From GCA-002700125 sp964434385 (lineage in GTDB: Bacteria; Chloroflexota; Dehalococcoidia; Lucifugimonadales; Lucifugimonadaceae), in the NCBI GenBank assembly GCA_964434385.1, contig CAYSUW010000002.1, forward strand, positions 62,001 through 126,000: a stretch of DNA of 64,000 nt. The letters run 5' to 3'. The position numbers and the translations under genes were made by a program. This document shows positions 25,796 through 35,397 of this stretch, piece after piece. The notes below the pieces were generated by a model that saw only the letters and a program-made list of their open reading frames with translations, was not told where the DNA came from and ran no database searches. Positions within the stretch are counted from its first letter, which is position 1, and each line of letters begins with the position of its first letter.

Positions 25796-27553
25796 ATGGT
25801 TAAAAATAATCGAAACTCTAAAAATCTTCAAAACACAAGAGTAAAACTTCTTGGTGAAAACACTGCTTCAAAAATAGCTGCAGGTGAAGTAATAGAAAGT
25901 CCCTTATCAGTAGTAAAAGAACTAATTGAAAATTCACTAGATGCAAACTGCTCAGTTGTAAACATATCTATTGAGAATGGGGGAATAAATACAATCTCAG
26001 TTATAGATGATGGGGAAGGAATTCACCCTAATGATCTGGAATTAATTTTTCAAAGATTTGCCACTAGTAAAATAAATTCGATAAATGATTTATTTCAATT
26101 AACAACGTTAGGTTTCAGGGGAGAGGCCCTTCCTAGCATATCAGCTGTATCTAAAATAAATATGACCTCAAAAAGAATTGAATCTTCTGGATTTGAAATA
26201 GAATTATTCAATGGAGAAAAAACAAAACATAAAGTAGCTGCAATATCTAAAGGAACAAATATCAAAGTAACTAACTTATTCGAAAATGTTCCTGCAAGGT
26301 TAAAATTCTTAGGAACATCATCACAAGAATCTACTAAAATTAAAACGTTAATATCTGACTATGCAATTGTTTATCCGGATGTTAAATTTGTTCTAATTTC
26401 TGATGGATCAACAAAAATTTCAACACCTGGTACAGGAGATATTCTAGAAGCATATTCTTCAATTCATGGAAATGAAATTACTGATTCAATGTTGAGGTTA
26501 GAACTTGATAAAATGATTTCAGGTATTACAAGTAATACTTCTATAGCAAGAGGAAATAGATCAAATATTAAATTTTCTGTAAACCAAAGAATTATAAAAA
26601 ATTCTTCATTAGTTTATGCCGTAGAAACTGCTTATAGCGGTCTCATAGAGCCTAGAAGATTCCCATTTACATTTATTAATATAAAAATAGACCCTGAATT
26701 AATAGATGTAAATGTACATCCAGCAAAAACAGAAATTAAATTCAGAGATGAACGTGAGATTTTTCGAACTATACTAGATGTTATAAGAACTACATTGACA
26801 CATCAATCATCTATCCCTGAAATTAATTACAAAAAAAATAACTCATATTCCCAAAGCTTTAACAAGTTTAATTCGGATTTTCAAGATTCAAATATAGAAA
26901 CATCTATATCTTTTATTGATAAAAATGATGATTCTGAAGATAACAAAGAGTTAAATGAAAAATTTAACCTAACTGAAGAAAAAATATCTTTAAAAGAATC
27001 TAAAGTGATTGGCACTCTTGATAATACTTTTATCATATGTACCCATAAATCTGGAGTACTAATAATTGATCAACATGGAGCTCATGAAAGAATTAATTTT
27101 GAATCTATTTTAGAAGATATGAATAATAATAATATTGGCCAACGTCTGTTAGAACCAATAATTCTAGATATTAATGTAACTAAATTTAATCAATTAATTT
27201 CACAGAGATTATTATTCAAAAAATTTGGATTAGATTTTGAAGAATTAGATGATTCATCAATAATTATCAGATCAATTCCTGCTGTTATTTCAGAATCTAG
27301 AGACATACAGGGAAAACTTGTAGAGATTATAGAAGATATAGATATAAAAAAAATTACTGATTGGCAATATTGGATTTCAGCAGAACTCGCCTGTAAATCT
27401 TCTGTGAAAGCAAGAACAAAATTAACTGTTCAAGAATGTGAAGAATTAATAAACAAACTTAGTAATTGTAAAGAAATTCATGATCCACATGGAAGACCTG
27501 TAATCATGAGATTACCTATAAATACTATAAAAAACCAGTTCCACAGAAGTTAA
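25796..27553 (+). CDS. mutL: DNA mismatch repair protein MutL
   Basis: This 585-residue GHKL ATPase has KIAAGEVIESPLSVVKELIENSLDA, here spanning about residues 24-48, followed by DDGEGI, TLGFRGEAL and GTNIKVTNLFENVPAR. The C-terminal domain has DQHGAHERINFE, which matches the endonuclease motif DQHAxxExxxxE apart from Gly for Ala. The last conserved motif is DPHGRP where nicking MutLs have CPHGRP, so one zinc-ligand cysteine is missing. Nicking activity is therefore plausible but not certain. No mutS is in the window. Confidence 0.95.
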   Translation: MVKNNRNSKNLQNTRVKLLGENTASKIAAGEVIESPLSVVKELIENSLDANCSVVNISIENGGINTISVIDDGEGIHPNDLELIFQRFATSKINSINDLFQLTTLGFRGEALPSISAVSKINMTSKRIESSGFEIELFNGEKTKHKVAAISKGTNIKVTNLFENVPARLKFLGTSSQESTKIKTLISDYAIVYPDVKFVLISDGSTKISTPGTGDILEAYSSIHGNEITDSMLRLELDKMISGITSNTSIARGNRSNIKFSVNQRIIKNSSLVYAVETAYSGLIEPRRFPFTFINIKIDPELIDVNVHPAKTEIKFRDEREIFRTILDVIRTTLTHQSSIPEINYKKNNSYSQSFNKFNSDFQDSNIETSISFIDKNDDSEDNKELNEKFNLTEEKISLKESKVIGTLDNTFIICTHKSGVLIIDQHGAHERINFESILEDMNNNNIGQRLLEPIILDINVTKFNQLISQRLLFKKFGLDFEELDDSSIIIRSIPAVISESRDIQGKLVEIIEDIDIKKITDWQYWISAELACKSSVKARTKLTVQECEELINKLSNCKEIHDPHGRPVIMRLPINTIKNQFHRS

Positions 27554-27574
27554 ATATTATAAAATTATTTTGTC

Positions 27575-28450
27575 ATGGGAATTAAAAGTAGAGCAATCTC
27601 AAAAATTAAAAATTATAGTAACTTGGTAAAATTTGAACATTCAATTTTTGCATTACCATTTGGAATAACTTCTTATTTTATTGTGGTAAAAAATACAGAA
27701 TATTCTTATTTAATACTAATAAATATTATTATTTCTATGATTTCTATTAGAGTATTTGCAATGACCATCAACAGAATTATTGATAAACAAATAGATCAAC
27801 AAAACCCAAGAACTAAAAACAGAGAATTACCATTAGGTTTAGTAAGTATAAAAGAAGCTTTATTGATTTCAGTAGTTAGTATCATTATATTCTTAGGAAC
27901 TCTATTCAGTTTCCATCCCATTTGTTGGATTCTCTCTCCAATTGTAGTTGCAGTCATGATAATTTATCCATACACAAAAAGATTCACTTGGTTATGTCAT
28001 TTTTTTCTTGGCTTAGTTTACTTAATCGTTCCACCTGCAGTAAGTATTGCTATAACCGGAACATTTTCAATTGAAATATTGTTAATGGGGTTTGGAGGAT
28101 TATTTTGGGTTTCAGGATTCGATATATTATATGGCATTTTAGACTTAAAATATGATCAATCTAACAACCTTAAATCAATTCCTGTAAAATTTGGTTTATC
28201 AAAAAGTATATTAATATCTAGATTGTCTCATTCTATAACATTAATATTTTTGTTACTTATGGGATTATTTTTAGGATTACAATTAATATATTGGATAGGT
28301 TTTGGTATTGTTACGATACTTTTTATTTGGGAACATAGTTTAGTTAAGGTAAACGATATTTCCAAGTTAAATATGTCGTTCTTTACTATGAATGGATTAA
28401 TATCCATATTTTTTAGTATTTTCACAATATCTGAAACTTTAGTTATATGA
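27575..28450 (+). CDS. mqnP: UbiA-type prenyltransferase, probable MqnP
   Basis: This 291-residue integral membrane protein has the aspartate-rich prenyl-diphosphate motifs NRIIDKQIDQQNPRTKNR near residues 66-83 and DILYGILDLKYD near 188-199, with eight or nine transmembrane segments. Located in front of ubiX/ubiD-like and mqnE-A-C-D genes, it most likely prenylates the futalosine-pathway naphthoate or its precursor to make menaquinone. Sequence alone would also permit 4-hydroxybenzoate prenyltransferase. It overlaps the next gene by four bases (ATGA). Confidence 0.9.
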   Translation: MGIKSRAISKIKNYSNLVKFEHSIFALPFGITSYFIVVKNTEYSYLILINIIISMISIRVFAMTINRIIDKQIDQQNPRTKNRELPLGLVSIKEALLISVVSIIIFLGTLFSFHPICWILSPIVVAVMIIYPYTKRFTWLCHFFLGLVYLIVPPAVSIAITGTFSIEILLMGFGGLFWVSGFDILYGILDLKYDQSNNLKSIPVKFGLSKSILISRLSHSITLIFLLLMGLFLGLQLIYWIGFGIVTILFIWEHSLVKVNDISKLNMSFFTMNGLISIFFSIFTISETLVI

Positions 28451-29064
28451 GAAAAATGGGAAAATTTATAGTAGCAATTTCAGGGGGAAGTGGAGGACTG
28501 TATGCAATAAAAGTTTGCGAATCAATACTCGCAAATGGAGATGAATTGTTTTTGGTAACTTCAGAACCAGGAAGAAGAGTTTTGTCTCTTGAAACCTCCA
28601 TTAATCTTTCTGGGAATACCAAAAAAGATTTAAAAGTTTTATTAGATAAATTGGGACACAAGTATGAAAACCAGATTCATATCCATCATCAAAATGATGT
28701 AGGTGCTTCCATAGCTAGTGGTTCATTCAAAACTGATGGAATGGTTATTATCCCATGTTCAACAGGTACATTAGGAAGTATTGCAAATGGAATATCAAGA
28801 GGTTTAATAGAAAGGGCAGCAGATGTAGTTCTAAAAGAAAGAAGAAAATTAATTATAGTCCCTAGAGAAACTCCATTAAGCATTATTCATTTAAAAAATA
28901 TGGTTAAATTAACTGAAGCAGGTGGTATAGTTATGCCAGCTTCTCCAGGTTTTTATCATATTCCTAATTCTGTAGATGATCTTGTAGATATGGTTGCCTC
29001 AAGAGTATTACAACATTTAGAAATCGAATCTCCAATAATTAAACCCTGGAAAGGAGAAAACTAA
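28447..29064 (+). CDS. ubiX: UbiX-type flavin prenyltransferase
   Basis: This 205-residue protein has AISGGSGGLYAIKV at the N-terminus and the VIIPCSTGTLGSIANGIS and RRKLIIVPRETPLSIIHLKNM segments of UbiX. It makes the prenylated FMN cofactor for UbiD-type decarboxylases, one of which is encoded 3 bases downstream. The pairing fits decarboxylation of the naphthoate intermediate in futalosine-route menaquinone synthesis. Confidence 0.94.
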   Translation: MRKMGKFIVAISGGSGGLYAIKVCESILANGDELFLVTSEPGRRVLSLETSINLSGNTKKDLKVLLDKLGHKYENQIHIHHQNDVGASIASGSFKTDGMVIIPCSTGTLGSIANGISRGLIERAADVVLKERRKLIIVPRETPLSIIHLKNMVKLTEAGGIVMPASPGFYHIPNSVDDLVDMVASRVLQHLEIESPIIKPWKGEN

Positions 29065-29067
29065 AGA

Positions 29068-30825
29068 ATGGTTCCAAATAATTTTCAATCTTTTATACAT
29101 ATACTAGAAAAAGAGGGAGAATTACATAGAATAAAAACTGAAGTAGATCCTTATCTAGAAATTACTGAGATTTCAATTAAAGCTCAATTAGAAGGAAAAC
29201 CGGCAATTCTATTTGAAAACGTTAAAGGATCAAAGTTTCCTTTAGCAATAAATACTCTTGCTTCTGCTAAAAGAATTGAACTTGCTTTGGGTGAAGACCC
29301 TTCTAAGATAGGAGAAAATATTATCAATTTTGTTGATTCTTTAAATCCTCCTAGTGTGAAATCATTATGGTCTAACAGAAAAATGATCCCCAAGCTTTTA
29401 TCTACATTCCCTAAAACTCAAAGAAAATCAGAAGTTTCTGGAAATTTCTTATCAAATCCTAATCTTTCAGATCTTCCATTACTTCATTGTTGGCCTGAAG
29501 ATGGAGGGAAATTCATTACTCTCCCTTTAGTAGTCACTCAACACCCACAAAATGATACTTATAATATTGGAATATATAGAATGCATATGTATGACTCTGA
29601 AACTACTGGAATGCATATGCAAATTGAAAAAGGCGGAGGATTTCATCATTATCAAGCTGAACAAATGAGAAAACCTTTAGAATTAGCAGTTGCTATTGGA
29701 GGAGATCCTGCTTTAATTCTAAGTGCAATAATGCCTCTTCCAGAAGGTTTAAGTGAAATTCAATTTTGTGGATTTTTAAGAGGAAGTAGAACTAAATTAC
29801 TCAAATGCAAAACAATAGATTTAAAAGCCCCAGCTGAATCTGAATTTATTTTAGAAGGTTATTTAAATCCAAATGAAAGAAAACTTGAAGGTCCTTTCGG
29901 AGATCATTTTGGTCATTATTCAGAGGCTTCAGAGTTTCCTGTATTCCATATAAATGCAATTCAACACAAAAATAATCCTATTTATCCTGCAACAGTAGTG
30001 GGAAAACCGCCTCAAGAAGATAAATTTATGGGAGATTGCACACAGAGTATTTTAGGTCCACTTATCAAACTTATTCATCCAGAAATTAGATCAACATGGG
30101 CATATTTTGAAGCTGGATTCCATAACCTATTAGTAATTTCAACTGAGAACAGATATACAAGAGAACCATTTAAAACTGCTTTAGGGCTTTTGGGACAAGG
30201 TCAATTATCATTAAGTAAAACTATTATATTGGTAAATTCTGATGTTGACGTAAAAAATAAATCTCAAATCCTTCAGGAAATTAGAAAAAATTTTGACCCT
30301 AAAACAGATTTTCTACTTCTAAACAAAACTCCTATAGATACTCTTGATTTCACAGGTGAATCAATGCACAAAGGTAGCAAAATGATCATTGATGCAACTG
30401 GTTACAATAATCATCCTATTCAACCAGTTCCAATTCCTAAAGATATCCGAAATTTTTCTGATCAAATAATCGACTGGAGATTTATTGGAAACACTCTTCT
30501 TGCAATTTCATCAAAAGGAATAGGAAAAAATGTTATAAATAAACTCCTATCAAATAAGTTATTAGAAAGTGTAAAAATGATTGTATGCTTATCTGAAGAT
30601 GTTGATATTCACAACGATATTGATCTTGTTTGGGGAATTTTTACCAGATTTGATCCAGCATCAGATATAACCTTCAGAGAAACTACTCTACAAGGAATCA
30701 GCCCTTTTTACGATGGCACTATGTTTATAGATGCTACATGGAAAAAAGGTTATCAAAAACCACTAGTAATGGATCAAAAAATAATTAATAAAGTCGAATC
30801 AAAATGGGAAAGTTATTGGAAATGA
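29068..30825 (+). CDS. mqnL: UbiD family prenyl-FMN decarboxylase (menaquinone, MqnL-like)
   Basis: This 585-residue decarboxylase has the family segments NIGIYRMHMYDSETTGMH, AVAIGGDPA and EGPFGDHFGHYSE, the last holding conserved acidic residues. VVGKPPQEDKFMG and DPASDITF in the C-terminal domain complete the picture. It follows ubiX directly and precedes mqnE. In futalosine-route organisms UbiD-like proteins are taken to decarboxylate the prenylated naphthoate, which is why the MqnL name is used. Its last codon overlaps the mqnE start as ATGA. Confidence 0.9.
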   Translation: MVPNNFQSFIHILEKEGELHRIKTEVDPYLEITEISIKAQLEGKPAILFENVKGSKFPLAINTLASAKRIELALGEDPSKIGENIINFVDSLNPPSVKSLWSNRKMIPKLLSTFPKTQRKSEVSGNFLSNPNLSDLPLLHCWPEDGGKFITLPLVVTQHPQNDTYNIGIYRMHMYDSETTGMHMQIEKGGGFHHYQAEQMRKPLELAVAIGGDPALILSAIMPLPEGLSEIQFCGFLRGSRTKLLKCKTIDLKAPAESEFILEGYLNPNERKLEGPFGDHFGHYSEASEFPVFHINAIQHKNNPIYPATVVGKPPQEDKFMGDCTQSILGPLIKLIHPEIRSTWAYFEAGFHNLLVISTENRYTREPFKTALGLLGQGQLSLSKTIILVNSDVDVKNKSQILQEIRKNFDPKTDFLLLNKTPIDTLDFTGESMHKGSKMIIDATGYNNHPIQPVPIPKDIRNFSDQIIDWRFIGNTLLAISSKGIGKNVINKLLSNKLLESVKMIVCLSEDVDIHNDIDLVWGIFTRFDPASDITFRETTLQGISPFYDGTMFIDATWKKGYQKPLVMDQKIINKVESKWESYWK

Positions 30826-31910
30826 TCGATTTATCTACACTTGACACTAAATTAAATAAGATTTCAGAAAAAATAATTAATAATGAAAGGCTTTCTTTTG
30901 ATGATGGAGTTTATTTATTAGAATCTAAAGATTTCTATTCCATAGGAAAAATGGCAAATTATGCTAAGCATAGAATATCTAGAGATAAAGTCTACTTTGT
31001 TTTAAATAGACATATTAATCCCACTAACATATGTGTTTTAAGTTGTAATTTTTGCGATTTTGCGAAAAAAACAGGCGATCCTGATGCTTATGAAATGACT
31101 CCTGATGAAATACTTGGAAAAATTGATAAAGAAGTTTCTGAAGTTCACATTGTAGGCGGACATCATCCTACTTGGAAATTCGAATATTATGAGAAAATTG
31201 TTAAAGAAATTCATGAAAAATTTCCTGAAATTCAAATTAAAGGTTTTACTGCGGCAGAAATCGATTATTTTTGGAGAAAATGGAAAATAGATCCAGAAGA
31301 ATCATTAGCAAGACTTAAAGAAGCAGGATTAGCATCAATGCCTGGAGGTGGTGCTGAAGTATTTTCTCCAAGGATCCATAAAATGCTATTGCCAGGAAAA
31401 TCTAATAGCTCTAGATGGTTAGAAATTCACAGGACTGCACATACTATGGGTATTAAATCTAACTGTACTATCCTTTATGGACACTTAGAAACATATGAAG
31501 AAAGAATAGACCATCTTATCCAACTAAGAGATTTACAAGATGAGACTGATGGATTTCTTGCCTTCATTCCTCTTCAATATCAAATAGGAGAAACACATTT
31601 ACGTCAAAATAAAATTTCTCCTATGGAAGATTTAATAATGATAGCAGTTTCAAGATTGATGTTAGACAATATTCCACACATTAAATCTTATTGGGTTACC
31701 ATTGGAGAAACGACTGCCTCTGTAGGATTAAATTTCGGAGCAGATGATTTAGATGGCACAATTGGTGAAGAAAAAATTATGCATGCAGCAAGTGCATCCT
31801 CTCCTGCAGGCTTAGCAAGAAGCAAAATGATTTCATTAATAAATGAAGCCGGCAAAATACCCGTTGAAAGAGACGCCCTCTATAATGAGATCAAAACCTA
31901 TGAATCCTAA
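30822..31910 (+). CDS. mqnE: aminofutalosine synthase (radical SAM)
   Basis: The chosen ATG at 30822 overlaps the upstream TGA as ATGA and gives 362 residues. An in-frame start 18 bases earlier is less likely. The radical SAM cysteines are Cys71, Cys75 and Cys78 in NICVLSCNFCDF. VGGHHPTW, MPGGGAEVFS and the C-terminal GADDLDGT are typical. It joins the enolpyruvyl group of MqnA's product to SAM, giving aminofutalosine. The gene order mqnE-mqnA-mqnC-mqnD is preserved here. Confidence 0.95.
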   Translation: MIDLSTLDTKLNKISEKIINNERLSFDDGVYLLESKDFYSIGKMANYAKHRISRDKVYFVLNRHINPTNICVLSCNFCDFAKKTGDPDAYEMTPDEILGKIDKEVSEVHIVGGHHPTWKFEYYEKIVKEIHEKFPEIQIKGFTAAEIDYFWRKWKIDPEESLARLKEAGLASMPGGGAEVFSPRIHKMLLPGKSNSSRWLEIHRTAHTMGIKSNCTILYGHLETYEERIDHLIQLRDLQDETDGFLAFIPLQYQIGETHLRQNKISPMEDLIMIAVSRLMLDNIPHIKSYWVTIGETTASVGLNFGADDLDGTIGEEKIMHAASASSPAGLARSKMISLINEAGKIPVERDALYNEIKTYES

Positions 31911-32682
31911 AATTGGCAGGATGCCATATTTAAATTCTGAAATATTTTATCTTAATATTGATCCAAAAAATTTTGACTTAATTTACTATGCTCCTAAAGA
32001 AATGGGAGAGGAAATAAATAACGGAAACCTTCATGGTGGACCTTTATCATTAGTCGATTCAATAAATTGTAAAAAATCTATTGAATTTTTACCATTCGTT
32101 GTTTCTACTGATAAAAAATCTAATAGTGTATTACTATTTTCTAAAGTTCCATACCAGAAACTAAATAGGAAGAGAATTTCTATTACTAATGACACTTCAA
32201 CATCAGTGAAATTACTTGAAGTAATATTAAACAGGTTTTGGGATGTTGAAGAAATTAATTTTACTGATGAAAAGGAAAATTCATCAAATGCAAAATTATT
32301 AATAGGTGATAAAGCCCTAGAACAATTATACCTTAATAATTCATGGCCTTTCGTTTACGACCTTGGAGAAATTTGGTACAAAATGACTAGTTTGCAATTT
32401 GTTTTTGCTAGATGGGCTATATTAACCTCAGTAAATACAAAAATAAAAAATATTCTAAAAGAAAATATTTCAAAAAGTATTATCGAAAAATCAATTTCAA
32501 TAGAAAAAATTATAACTAATAATCAAAGAAAATTTTTAACAAACAACAATATAAAAGAATATATTTCTAGTTTTAATTATGAGTATAATTCTAAACATGT
32601 AGATGCAATTAATGAATTTCAAAACCTTCTATCAAAAAATAAACTCAAAATTACCTCTTATAATTATGTTAAATACCATTAG
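31900..32682 (+). CDS. mqnA: chorismate dehydratase
   Basis: This periplasmic-binding-protein-fold enzyme dehydrates chorismate to 3-enolpyruvyl-benzoate, the first step of the futalosine route. The family N-terminus KIGRMPYLNSEIFY follows an ATG at 31900 (260 residues). An ATG at 31885 would add five residues, and one at 31843 would extend well into mqnE. GGPLSLVDS replaces the usual APVSSIEY-like loop. The GDKALEQ segment and DLGEIWYKMTSLQFVFARW are family-like. Overlaps with mqnE (11 bases) and mqnC (17 bases) imply coupled translation. Confidence 0.9.
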   Translation: MNPKIGRMPYLNSEIFYLNIDPKNFDLIYYAPKEMGEEINNGNLHGGPLSLVDSINCKKSIEFLPFVVSTDKKSNSVLLFSKVPYQKLNRKRISITNDTSTSVKLLEVILNRFWDVEEINFTDEKENSSNAKLLIGDKALEQLYLNNSWPFVYDLGEIWYKMTSLQFVFARWAILTSVNTKIKNILKENISKSIIEKSISIEKIITNNQRKFLTNNNIKEYISSFNYEYNSKHVDAINEFQNLLSKNKLKITSYNYVKYH

Positions 32683-33772
32683 AGAAAAAATTGTTAACAA
32701 TAATAGAATAAACTTTGAAGAAGGGTTATATCTCCTTGAAAAAGTAAGTATCTATGATTTAGGTGAATTAGCCAACAATATTAGAAGAAAAACTAATCCA
32801 TCTAAAACAGTTACTTTCGTAATAGACACCAACTTAAATTACACTAATATATGTGATGCCTTTTGTAGTTTCTGTTCATTTTACAGAACTGATCCTAAAG
32901 ATCCGTCTGCATATACATTTTCTGTTGAAGAAATGATGAAAAAGATCAAAAAAGCAAAAGAAAAAGGCTGTACTACAGTTTTGATGCAGGGAGGACTAAA
33001 TAATGAACTTCCGTTTGAATATTATAAAAATATGGTTTCAGAAACACTAAGACTTTATCCAGGAATTACTCCACATTACTTTTCAGCACCTGAAATAATG
33101 AAAATGTCTGAAGTATCAAAGAAATCCATAAAACAAGTTTTAATTGAATTAAAGAAATCAGGTCAAAGAACAATTCCTGGAGGAGGATCAGAAATACTTT
33201 CAAATTCCATAAAATCTCAAATTAGCAGATTCAAACCAAAAAATTCTATAGACCTATGGACTAATGTTCATAATATAGCTCATGAAGTAGGTTTTATGAC
33301 AACAGCTACAATGATGTATGGTCACATAGAAGAACCCAAACATATTATTGAGACTCTTTCACATATAAGAAAAATCCAAGATGATTCTAAAAATGAACCG
33401 GGATCATTTACAGCTTTCATTCCTTGGTCTTATAAAAGAGAACATAATCCACTATCTAAAAAAGTGTTAAAGGAAGCAGGAGCAAACCAATATTTAAGAA
33501 TCATAGCACTCTCTAGAATTTTCTTAGATAACATTCCTCATATTCAGGCAAGCTGGTTTTCAGAAGGATACTCAACCGGGCAGATGGCTTTACATTATGG
33601 GGCAGATGATTTTGGAGGTACGCTTTTTGATGAAAATGTAATGCTGGCCGCAGGATTTTATAATAGAACAACTATAGATGGAATAAAATCTTTAATTAAT
33701 GAAGCTGGATTTGATGCTTCTCAGAGAACTACAGAATATGAAATAGTAGAGGAGAAAACAAAAGTTGGATGA
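32666..33772 (+). CDS. mqnC: cyclic dehypoxanthinyl futalosine synthase (radical SAM)
   Basis: The start at 32666 gives 368 residues beginning MLNTIREK. A longer in-frame version would begin 63 bases earlier inside mqnA. Radical SAM ligands are Cys63, Cys67 and Cys70 in NICDAFCSFC. LMQGGLNNELPF, TIPGGGSEILS and GADDFGGTLFDENV are family features. It cyclises dehypoxanthinyl futalosine. No mqnB hydrolase is in the window, so that step must be encoded elsewhere. Confidence 0.95.
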   Translation: MLNTIREKIVNNNRINFEEGLYLLEKVSIYDLGELANNIRRKTNPSKTVTFVIDTNLNYTNICDAFCSFCSFYRTDPKDPSAYTFSVEEMMKKIKKAKEKGCTTVLMQGGLNNELPFEYYKNMVSETLRLYPGITPHYFSAPEIMKMSEVSKKSIKQVLIELKKSGQRTIPGGGSEILSNSIKSQISRFKPKNSIDLWTNVHNIAHEVGFMTTATMMYGHIEEPKHIIETLSHIRKIQDDSKNEPGSFTAFIPWSYKREHNPLSKKVLKEAGANQYLRIIALSRIFLDNIPHIQASWFSEGYSTGQMALHYGADDFGGTLFDENVMLAAGFYNRTTIDGIKSLINEAGFDASQRTTEYEIVEEKTKVG

Positions 33773-34634
33773 ATATAAAATCAAAAGCCTTAAAGGTTTA
33801 AATATCACTTTCGGTCATAGCCCAGATGCAGATGATGCCTTCATGTTTTTTGGGTTGGCTAAAAATAAAATTCCTACAAATTTTAAAGTCAGCCATGTAA
33901 TGTATGACATAGAGTCACTCAACAATATAGCCACATTAGGAAACTTAGAGGTAACAGCAATTTCCGCTGCTCATTATCCAAAAGTATCTGATAATTATCA
34001 AATTATGTCATGCGGTTCTTCTGTAGGAAGAAATTATGGTCCTATATTAGTTTCAGATAAAAAAATTAATGAAAATAAATTATCAGGATTGAAGATTGCT
34101 ATTCCTGGAGAATTTACTACTTCATATTTACTTTTTAAAATTTTTATTACCCAAAATATTAACCCTGTTTTCATGCATTTTGATGAAGTTATTAATAGTA
34201 TCAAATCTGGAGAAACCGATGCAGGAATATTACTACATGAGGGTCAAGTCACTTTTCAAGAATTCGGATTAAATAAAATTCTAGATTTAGGAGAGAAATG
34301 GTTTGAAGAAACATCCCTTCCTATACCACTAGGATTGGATTTGGTTCATAAAAAATTCTCTCCAGCACATAGAAAAGAAATTACTACAGTATTTTATAAA
34401 AGCATAAAATATGCGCTTGAAAATGAAGAAGAGGCATTAGACTACGCTCTTAGTTTTGGAAGAGGAATAGAGAAAAATAAAGGAAGAAAATTTGTAAGAA
34501 TGTATGTTAACAATGATACATTAAATATGGGACAAGAAGGTTTAGATGCATTAAATAAATTATTTCAATTTGCTAAAGAATCAGAAATAATAGAAAAACA
34601 ACCAAAAATAGAGTTATGTATACCTGAAATTTAA
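33765..34634 (+). CDS. mqnD: 1,4-dihydroxy-6-naphthoate synthase
   Basis: This 289-residue periplasmic-binding-protein-fold enzyme completes the naphthoate ring. It has the family motif FGHSPDADDAFMFFGLA, VTAISAAHYPKV, GPILVS, and DAGILLHEGQVTFQEFGL. The TTG at 33765 overlaps mqnC by 8 bases and no ATG fits between it and the conserved region. With mqnE, mqnA and mqnC it gives a nearly complete futalosine block. Confidence 0.93.
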   Translation: MDEYKIKSLKGLNITFGHSPDADDAFMFFGLAKNKIPTNFKVSHVMYDIESLNNIATLGNLEVTAISAAHYPKVSDNYQIMSCGSSVGRNYGPILVSDKKINENKLSGLKIAIPGEFTTSYLLFKIFITQNINPVFMHFDEVINSIKSGETDAGILLHEGQVTFQEFGLNKILDLGEKWFEETSLPIPLGLDLVHKKFSPAHRKEITTVFYKSIKYALENEEEALDYALSFGRGIEKNKGRKFVRMYVNNDTLNMGQEGLDALNKLFQFAKESEIIEKQPKIELCIPEI

Positions 34635-34653
34635 AATTTCAGATAGGAAAGAA

Positions 34654-35397
34654 ATGAAAATTCTTATTTCAAACGGAATTGATAAATTATCTCAAAATAT
34701 TGGAAAACATTTGTCACAAAAACATGAAATCCAATATTTCGAAGATCCGTCAAAAAAAGAGTCCTTAAAGGACTTTAATGAAATAATTTTAACTCCTTTG
34801 GACTCTAGCAAAAAAACAAATAAAATAATAAAAAATTCTGACATCATAATTTATCAAGGTTTAGTAGAAGATAATAAAACTCCTAATGACTTAAATAATC
34901 ATGTTCAAAAATCCTATAATCTACTTTCAGCAGCAATTGAAACAGGTATTACAAACTTCATACTTATTAGTTCTTTAGAATTAATTAAATCATATGATGA
35001 TTCAAACACTGTGACAGAAACATGGAAGTCTACTCCTTCAACTGAAATACCTTTTCTATCAGGACATTTAACAGAAATAATTTTTAAAGAATTTTCAAGA
35101 ACATTCCCAATTAATGTTGCAGTACTAAGACTAGGGTATCCAATAGCCTACATGGACTCTGATAAGGGGGGGGGAATTATATCTTCTGTCAAAATAAAAG
35201 AAGTTTTAATATCTATTGAGAGAATAATTTCATTAAAAAATCCTAAAAAATGGGATATATTCCATCTACAATCAGATGTAAAATCAAAAAAATTTCTAAC
35301 AAAAAAAACTAATGAGATTTTAGGAGTTCCTATTGATAAAAGGGAAACTAAAAACGAACCTTTTTATAATCCCAAATTAGGAGTTTCGGAAAAATGA
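34654..35397 (+). CDS. degenerate NAD-dependent epimerase-like protein with a G9 tract
   Basis: This 247-residue protein has an SDR-like layout, with an N-terminal beta-alpha start, NSDIIIYQG, and TGITNFILISSLELI matching the core strand. It lacks the usual TGxxGxxG loop and the YxxxK pair, so oxidoreductase activity is doubtful. A run of nine G (35166-35174) encodes Gly-Gly-Gly, striking in this AT-rich DNA; a one-base slip there would truncate the product. It precedes an intact SDR gene by a four-base overlap, and the two may act together. Confidence 0.65.
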   Translation: MKILISNGIDKLSQNIGKHLSQKHEIQYFEDPSKKESLKDFNEIILTPLDSSKKTNKIIKNSDIIIYQGLVEDNKTPNDLNNHVQKSYNLLSAAIETGITNFILISSLELIKSYDDSNTVTETWKSTPSTEIPFLSGHLTEIIFKEFSRTFPINVAVLRLGYPIAYMDSDKGGGIISSVKIKEVLISIERIISLKNPKKWDIFHLQSDVKSKKFLTKKTNEILGVPIDKRETKNEPFYNPKLGVSEK

